64,000 nt of DNA from Ixodes scapularis. Lineage: Eukaryota; Arthropoda; Arachnida; Ixodida; Ixodidae. Positions 57,775 through 64,000 of this stretch are shown here, piece after piece. The DNA is taken from NCBI RefSeq assembly GCF_016920785.2, contig NW_024609958.1, positions 1,612,001-1,676,000 of the forward strand, read 5' to 3'. A program made the position numbers and the translations under genes. Numbering within the stretch: the first letter of the stretch is position 1; every line of letters starts with the position of its first letter. The notes below the pieces were generated by a model. It searched no databases. It saw only the letters and a list, made by a program, of their open reading frames with translations, and was not told the origin of the DNA.

Positions 57775-58750
57775 AATGAAAAAAATGTAACGGATTACTA
57801 GGAATCCGGCACGTAAAAAATGTAAGGGAATTACTTTAAAATTACTCTAGAAAATATGTAAGTATTCTGTTACTAAATTACCGATAAATGTAAGGGATTA
57901 CAAGTAAATTCGTTACTTGTAACGGATTACGTACAAGTCTGAGTGCAAGCTACCGCCCGTTACAAAACGTATAGCCATTAACATCGATTCGGCCAGCCTT
58001 CCTTGGCTACAAAGCGTGTGATTGGATTCGAGTCCACGCCGAATGCTGACGCAGCGTTCGTTCTTCATACGAGTAAAGCCGAGCTCACACCGAACCCTGA
58101 CGCAGCCCTCGTGTCCAATACATAACATGGCCAGAGTGCGTGCCCAAGCAATAACGCGTACGATAATTGGCAGAGTAGCTTATAGATGTCACGCAAAGTT
58201 CTCTATTCAACTTTAAAATACACTAATGATGGAAATAATTCGGGCTTGTTACGTGCAAGGGCCGATTTTTTTCGGCAGATTTGAGAATATATTTTTTTTA
58301 TTTCGTTTACCCTCGTCCTCAGCCACGAAGTATACACCCAACACCCGCTACGACAAAACAACAACAACGCCAAAAGCAGGAACAAAACATTGAGAAATGT
58401 AACAGATGAAATCGGGCGAGAGTGAATGACATTTGCTGCTGAAATATAGACGTAGTCCAGTGGCGTGGCGGGAGCGGCGAGAGCAAAACGGATGTTTTTT
58501 TCCGCATGCCGAAGTTACCACCTTTTAAAGGACGGCGGCCCGCTTTAGGAAATTGTCTATAATAAGCAGACGTGTATGTAATGCGTCACTAGTAACGAGT
58601 TATTCCTACCTAATTACTTTTTTCGGTGACGAGTAACGTATTTGTTGCTTTTTTTAGGAAAGGCGCGAGTAACGTATACTCGGTTACTTTTAAGGCCAAG
58701 TAACGGGTAGCGGTATTGTGTTACTTTCGAGGTGTAACCCGTACAAGATC
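57775..58750. mobile_element. Element rich in GTAACG/CGTTAC motifs, probably hAT-type
   Basis: ATGTAACGGATTAC, TGTAACGGATTACG and, at the other side, GAGTAACGTATACTCGGTTAC and AAGTAACGGGTAGCGG form a subterminal motif array in both orientations. Such arrays are typical of ZBED/hAT non-autonomous elements. Exact ends and the target duplication are not resolved. Confidence 0.45.
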
Positions 58751-58790
58751 GTTTAAACAGCCCTATCTTAATTTTAACCCGAGTACGTGT

Positions 58791-59702
58791 CAGAGGTGGC
58801 AGTAATCAAAATACTGTAATTGAATTACAGTAATTAAATTACTTTTGAGAGTAATTTGTAATGTAACTCATTACTTTTTGATGCAGGTAATTTAGACAAT
58901 GTAATAAATTGCCCCAGTGGCGGTAATTGTAATTAAAATTGTAACTGCTTTTTGGATATTTCAGGTATGTTTTTTCTTTATTTTCCCAGAAATAAACGAA
59001 AACGAAAGCAGTTCTCGCATTTGCAAAAAGATAAGGACAGAGAAACGACAAATGCGGTTTTCGTTTGTAGCCACTGGTTAGCGTGACGGTCGGACTGGGT
59101 GCTTTTATGAGCGCGTTGCTTGAAGGCACTCGTAGTCGGACTGGACGGTCGTGCCACCTAACACCTGCCGGGTTTGTGTTGCTGTGACCAAGAATATGCT
59201 TCCCCAAGCATGACTCTTGTCCCCCATGAAGATTATCTTGCCCCGAAGTTCACACAAAGAAGACACAGCCCACAGGAATAGTAGATAGGAAGGCAATCCG
59301 AACCCAGACGCCTCCGGGGATCGACACCGTGCGCTGTTGGTATTTCAGAAAAAAGTGAACCCAGAACACAGACAGACCCAAGGTAAATCGGTTCAGTTTG
59401 GGAGGGCATGTTGTTTCGCCTTATCTGTCTTTGGTTTTGACCACTGGCTTGGTTTGGGGTTGACGGTTGTTCCTTTGGAAATGCAGAGCAGAGTGTGTTC
59501 CTTCTTTTTGTTTAGCTCCTCCTTTAAAATATATGAAACAGTAATTTGAAAGTAATTTCATTACTTTGATGCGGTAATTTCTAATCATAATTTATTACTT
59601 TTGTGTAGTGGTAATTTCTAATGTACTTCAATTACATTTCAGTCGTGTTTATAAAAGTAATTACTAATGTAAATTAATAGCAATGAATGAGCAATTTGGC
59701 CA
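58791..59702. mobile_element. hAT-like element with GTACGTGT target duplication and GTAAT array
   Basis: It starts CAGAGGTGGCAGTAATC, matching the hAT CAGNG start. GTACGTGT occurs directly before it (58783-58790) and again at 59703-59710. Many GTAATT/AATTAC motifs lie at both sides, but the right end is not a clear inverted copy of the left, so it may be truncated or rearranged. Confidence 0.6.
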
Positions 59703-60814
59703 GTACGTGTCTATTGCTACAAAGGCAGATAAGAAAACCCCTTACAAAAAAAAAACAAAAACAGAATGACAGTATAGCAGCGTTCATCGCTGAACATGTC
59801 AGTCGAACCCTACAGCTGGGAATGTCCTTGACCCAGCGAACACACTAACACACTAAGGTTCGTCGATCGAACCTTCTAAAATCGTGTACAAACCTAATGT
59901 AAACCAGGAGGTTGCCAACACGGGAAGGCACAGATCCCCTTGTCAACTTGGATCTTCAGAGGCAGAGAGAACAATGAGAGAGTGCAACCAGCAGCTCTTC
60001 ACTAGTTTCACCATCTCTTCCTGAAGCACAACGCTGCCGTTTCTTTGGAGGCGTCAGTAGAAGGACTCTTCAGCGTCGTCGGGGAGACATTCTCGATGAA
60101 GCGTGTAAACATAGCTGATGAAAGCTCCGAGAGGCAGTTACCCTTTAAGTGTAACGACTATACTAAAAAGAAAACCATAAACCACGAAAGAACGCAGTTG
60201 TGTATTTGATCGTTTAAAGTTACGAGAATAGTACCTCGCTACGTTTGGGTTCAGGTTACGCGTTCCTGCGACCGGTGGAAGCATGCTTCCACCAGTCGCA
60301 ATCGCGCTCAGAGCTGAAGCACAGCTTGACCGGCTCCACGGCGCGCTCGCCAACGCCATCGCTCGAACCCGTCGTGTGCCCCCCTTAAAGAAGAAATGAA
60401 CGAAGGATAAGACGCGGCCACACCGCAAGCACATCGTACAAAGGACAGTCTACCGGGACACTGTCTGAAGCATGTTTCCTCCTTCAACGGCGCTACTGTC
60501 TCATGGGTCGTACACAAACTGGTGTGCAGACGCATACAAATGTACGAAGGAAGCGTGCAAACGTGCTTTTATAACTTGCTTGAGGCGTACGCCCGCAGAT
60601 ACTTGCGTCGTCATGCCTGCAGAGAACAGCGTGGCTCTTTGTTTTATCAAGTACAAGCAGTGTAACTGCAGATTTACGGTGTATCTTCGGGTTTTGCCAA
60701 GTTTGGCATGATGAAGCTACGCGGTTGTTGTGTCTGGTTTTCCCCACTGGACTAGGAGTGCGCACCAACCTCGGTTTATGTTTTTTTTAATGCGTTAGCA
60801 TTAGAACCCTCGTT

Positions 60815-60995
60815 TGGACGAAAACCCGGCGGTGTCTTTCATTTCTCAGCGCGGGGGAGAGAGGAAGAAGGAGGGGGAGTGTATGACGCGAGCAAAGCTC
60901 ACATTGGTCCGAAGCGTTGCCGTCAGCACGCGTCAACCTGTCCTCTTCTCCCTGGCGCTGACAAACCGATAGACACCGCCGGGTTTTCGTCAAAA
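60815..60995. repeat. Inverted repeat pair (20 bp) near 60.9 kb
   Basis: GACGAAAACCCGGCGGTGTC near 60818 is inverted as GACACCGCCGGGTTTTCGTC near 60973. A separate palindrome GCGACCGGTGGAAGC..GCTTCCACCAGTCGC lies at 60266-60297. These look like foldback or MITE ends. Confidence 0.7.
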
Positions 60996-61393
60996 CAAGC
61001 CCTTTCGTTTTCCTCAAAGTCACACTCGGAGCTGGCGCAGAGACAGAGAGGAGGACGTGCCGCTGCCAAACTCTTTTAGATAAAAAAAAAACAAAAAAAC
61101 AGCCCAAGTGGTGACTTCTCCTGGGTCACTAAAGAAGGCCACGGTAGGCCATAGATTGGACATAACGCTGTCCAGTCAGTAGCCTACGATGGCCTTTTTC
61201 GGTGACTCACAGAACATTTAGGCTTTCGTATCTAGGAGATGTTACCGCGGCGCGGTGAAATACGAACGTGCTCAGTTGCCACCCTTTCAACACCGGTTGT
61301 TCTTCGCTTTGACTTGTTCTAGTACCTGAGTGTTTGCTGTGATGTGTGTGTGTAGTGAAAACGACGGATGCGGTTCGCTCCATGAATGATATA

Positions 61394-62114
61394 CAGGGTG
61401 ATACAAGGAGACGCCAGGCTCTTTAAATCGACCGGAAAATTCGGTTTCTTAACCTATCGCCCTACGAATTTGTGGAGCGTTGCCCACAGATGGTGCATTT
61501 TTTTTTTCTAAAATTTGCAAAAAGCGAACTTACCTGAGGAAAGAGTATAGAAATAAAAAAGCTTAGCTCTTATGGAAATGCAGCGAAGCCACCGGTCTTC
61601 AAACAACACGGCGCCGTTTCGGACGGGAGACAAGAGATGGCGCAACGAACGCCGTTAACGGACGAGCATACGGCGCCGAGAGCCAGCGTCTTTAGCAGAC
61701 AATCTTTTCGACTCAAAAGCGGCGCGCGTTCCGCAGGCGGCGAATGTCGCAGAAACAAAAACAGGCGTGGTAACAACAAGGGACTGCAGTTCCTTGTCTG
61801 CTAAATACGCCGGCTCTCCGCGTCGTCTGCTCGTCCGTTGTAGGCAGTTGCGTCGCGACCGCTTGCGCCATCTCTTGTCTCCCGTGCGAAACGGCGCCGT
61901 GTTGTTTGCAGACTGGTGACTTCGCTGCGTTTACATAGGAGCTAAGCCTTTTTATTTCTTCACTTTTTCCTCAGGTAAGTTCGCTCTTTGCAAATTTTAC
62001 AAAACAAAGATGCACCGTCTGTGGGCAACGCTGCACAAAGTCGTAGCGCGACAGGTTAAAAATCCGAATTTTCCGGTCGATTTAAAGAGCCTGGCGTCTC
62101 CTTGTATCACCCTG
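61394..62114. mobile_element. Foldback/MITE element with very long inverted arms and TA flanks
   Basis: CAGGGTGATACAAGGAGACG and more than 200 further bp are inverted at the right end with few mismatches. TA lies on both sides (61392-61393, 62115-62116). The left arm includes GAAGCCACCGGTCTTC, and the right arm carries a diverged counterpart. TA target sites fit the Tc1/mariner group. No transposase frame is present. Confidence 0.85.
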
Positions 62115-62261
62115 TAGATGCGGTTCCCTCCACGAGTAGTGGGGATGTGGTTCTTTTCACCAGTGATATGGACGACCATATCCAAGGGCGTCGATGTTCT
62201 CTGACAGGGAGAGTACAGAAAAGGGGGCGGAAAAGAACTACAGGAAGTTTCGTTGGTGAAT

Positions 62262-62481
62262 TCTTAGGAAATCCGTTAGCATGGCCTAGGGAAACGCCAC
62301 AGACGTCCCCCTTTTGGGAAGCGCTAACACTGAGTCCTTAGAGAGGCAAAAAGAGGAAGCAAATAATAGAGGAAGCAAAAGAGAAAGCCCAAACAAAAAA
62401 GTGAAGGGATCAGCGTTAGCGACGCCCAATGTGAACGTCTGTGGCGTTCCCCGGGGGCCTTCCTAACGCATTCCCTTAGAA
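62262..62481. mobile_element. Short MITE with about 50-bp TIRs
   Basis: TTCTTAGGAAATCCGTTAGC..GGGAAACGCCACAGACGT is inverted as ACGTCTGTGGCGTTCCC..GGCCTTCCTAACGC..CCCTTAGAA, imperfectly. The interior is purine rich. Confidence 0.65.
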
Positions 62482-62569
62482 TCCTCCAATGAATCTTCCT
62501 GCAATTTTTTCTACATATTCTGCTGTCTTTTACTGCGTCTTACTGATGGAACCCACTCCTTTCGAGTAA

Positions 62570-62606
62570 TGCCTCTGGCCCTGAGGGTAACGTCAGGGCC
62601 AGAGGC
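62570..62606. repeat. Perfect 14-bp stem-loop
   Basis: GCCTCTGGCCCTGA, 8-nt loop, TCAGGGCCAGAGGC. It is isolated, with no T run or other sign of a structured RNA gene. Confidence 0.7.
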
Positions 62607-63713
62607 GTGGCCTATTCATCGCGGTGCAGCAGCAACAATGAAATCAGTTGCTACACTCCGTTTCAGCTTACGTTTAAGCGCAGCGGATGTTACGAGCCAT
62701 GGGAGCCAATCGGAGGCCTTCTGAGTGTCACGTGACCTTATTGCCGGTTGACACTTGGCGTCGGAAAACAGAAGCGAAGTCAGCACGGAAGGCAGCCGGC
62801 AGCAAAACCTGCCTGTCTTGGACGCAGTTCCTGCGATGTCCATAACGTCGAAAATGTCGACACAGTTCCGCGTGGTTCCGCTACTGTAGTTCCGCGTGAG
62901 ACCCGCAACCAATGGAGCCTGCACTCCAGAGACGGCCATCTTACCCAGTGTACATAGCGCTGCTGGCACTGCTCCGGAGCTTCTAGGTGCATCGTGTGCT
63001 CGTTTGATAAAATTAGTGATAAACACATCAATGGAACCGGAATGTTCTGCACGTTTCGACTAGAAAACGGAATTACAGGCAGTCTTTGCCGCCGCTTAAG
63101 CTCGATCAACTCAACAACTTTATTAAACAACGTGCGCGACGTGTTTGAAAAACGAAACTGAAAGAAGATGAGTCGGGATGGCGAAAGCTTTCTCCCGGTG
63201 GCCTGGAGATGGAGAAAAATGTTTCGTTCCTCCCTTTTCCTCGTGTCCGCTTGGGGGCGCGTCAGTAGAGGGGAAGAAGACGCGCCGTTGCTACCTTTTT
63301 CCTCCATTTTTTCTTAGAGTGTAGGTTGGATACTGGCGCTGGAAAAGTTCTCCGCCAGAAGTTGCTAAATACCGTTACTCCTAACTTGATTAAAAAGTAA
63401 CGAAAATACGTTTCTCGTTCCCACTCTTAAAAGTGACTGTCATTATTTCGTTAACCCGCCCCCCCCCCCCCCCCTCAAAGAAAAAAAAAAAGGAGGAAGA
63501 ATCAAGTATTCTTAACTCGTCGCTTGCAATGCGCGAAGTACAAGTCGGCCAGTATAGGTCACCCTCGAGACTTTCTGCTACCTGGGGAAACATCGTCTTG
63601 CTTTGGACATATCAATGCTCACGTTTTGACCGCAGCTGTCACGCTGCGGTCACGCTTTGGAGCTCACGTTTTTACCGCAGCTGTCACTCATATTTGTTTT
63701 CGCCACTGGTATG

Positions 63714-63745
<32 letters not shown>

Positions 63746-64000
63746 CAACCTTTTCCAGGTTGTAACGGCTTGATCTATCTATTGTCTCATCTATTGTATA
63801 CACGTACTGCTATGTGGCTGAGCACGAGGGTAAACGAGAAAGGTCGTTAGATCAAAGCGTGTTGTACATTTACTCTGGGAACCTAATCCTGTTGTCAAAA
63901 GTCCCATTCCCGCTGTTCGTACACATATATACAAGAGACACGGAGTTTCTCCAAGGACATGATGACAGAATCATCCGCGGACATTCCTTAATAGGATTCA
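62607..64000. other. No supported gene; microsatellite and short direct repeats
   Basis: The (TA)n microsatellite at 63718-63742 and two copies of CTCACGTTTTxACCGCAGCTGTCAC (about 63618 and 63662) are the only clear structures. Overlapping frames at 62616-63307 have no recognisable domain. Confidence 0.45.

Overview
The window looks like nuclear DNA of a hard tick, probably a metastriate species. This is inferred from content, not from a search. Exons are small with GT..AG borders. There are dense MITE, hAT, Tigger, Gypsy and LINE remnants with simple-repeat 3' tails, many homopolymer runs, and short secreted Cys-rich exons. No operon-like or bacterial gene order is present. Most long open frames are shadows of AT- or GC-biased repeats, so annotation rests on splice borders, phase agreement and comparison of paralogous copies inside the window.

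A large direct duplication frames the window: copy A (about 724-6398) and copy B (about 50451-57419). Both carry the last two exons of one small secreted Cys-rich gene. For copy B the whole gene can be followed on the + strand: TATA box and initiator (41216, 41247), 5'UTR exon 1, signal-peptide exon 2, exon 3, exon 4 and a terminal exon with AATAAA, giving about 108 residues with phases agreeing at every junction. Copy A's upstream exons would lie left of the window. The coding exons are far more diverged between copies than the introns, which suggests adaptive change of a secreted peptide. Three transposons sit in only one of the two copies, so the other copy preserves the empty site.

Layout: 1-340 is the end of a Gypsy-type element. 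724-6398 is duplication copy A. 6433-7043 is a three-unit tandem repeat and 7060-7910 a dead hAT transposase. 7985-9037 is a MITE-like element, 9506-10260 a Gypsy gag/LTR remnant on the minus strand, 10264-10351 a damaged tRNA-Thr-like sequence, and 11160-12545 a dead Gypsy integrase plus LTR. 12.5-15.6 kb has little. 15.7-18.2 kb (minus) holds an unidentified exon and the first two exons of a piggyBac-derived (PGBD-like) gene. 18.4-30.8 kb (+) holds exons of a BEN-domain gene with an inverted LINE and several DNA transposons in its introns. 31.5-37.9 kb (minus) holds a four-exon phase-consistent gene start followed by a diverged array of repeated exon-like units. 38-41 kb is repeats. 41.2-56.2 kb is the secreted-peptide gene, with a ZBED/hAT remnant, a LINE reverse transcriptase and MITEs in its introns. 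57.4-64 kb holds hAT-type, TA-flanked and foldback elements and microsatellites.

The host genes with support are the secreted peptide pair, the BEN-domain gene, the minus-strand gene starting at 37866, and possibly the PGBD-like gene. The remainder is mobile-element sequence that has accumulated in introns and between genes.
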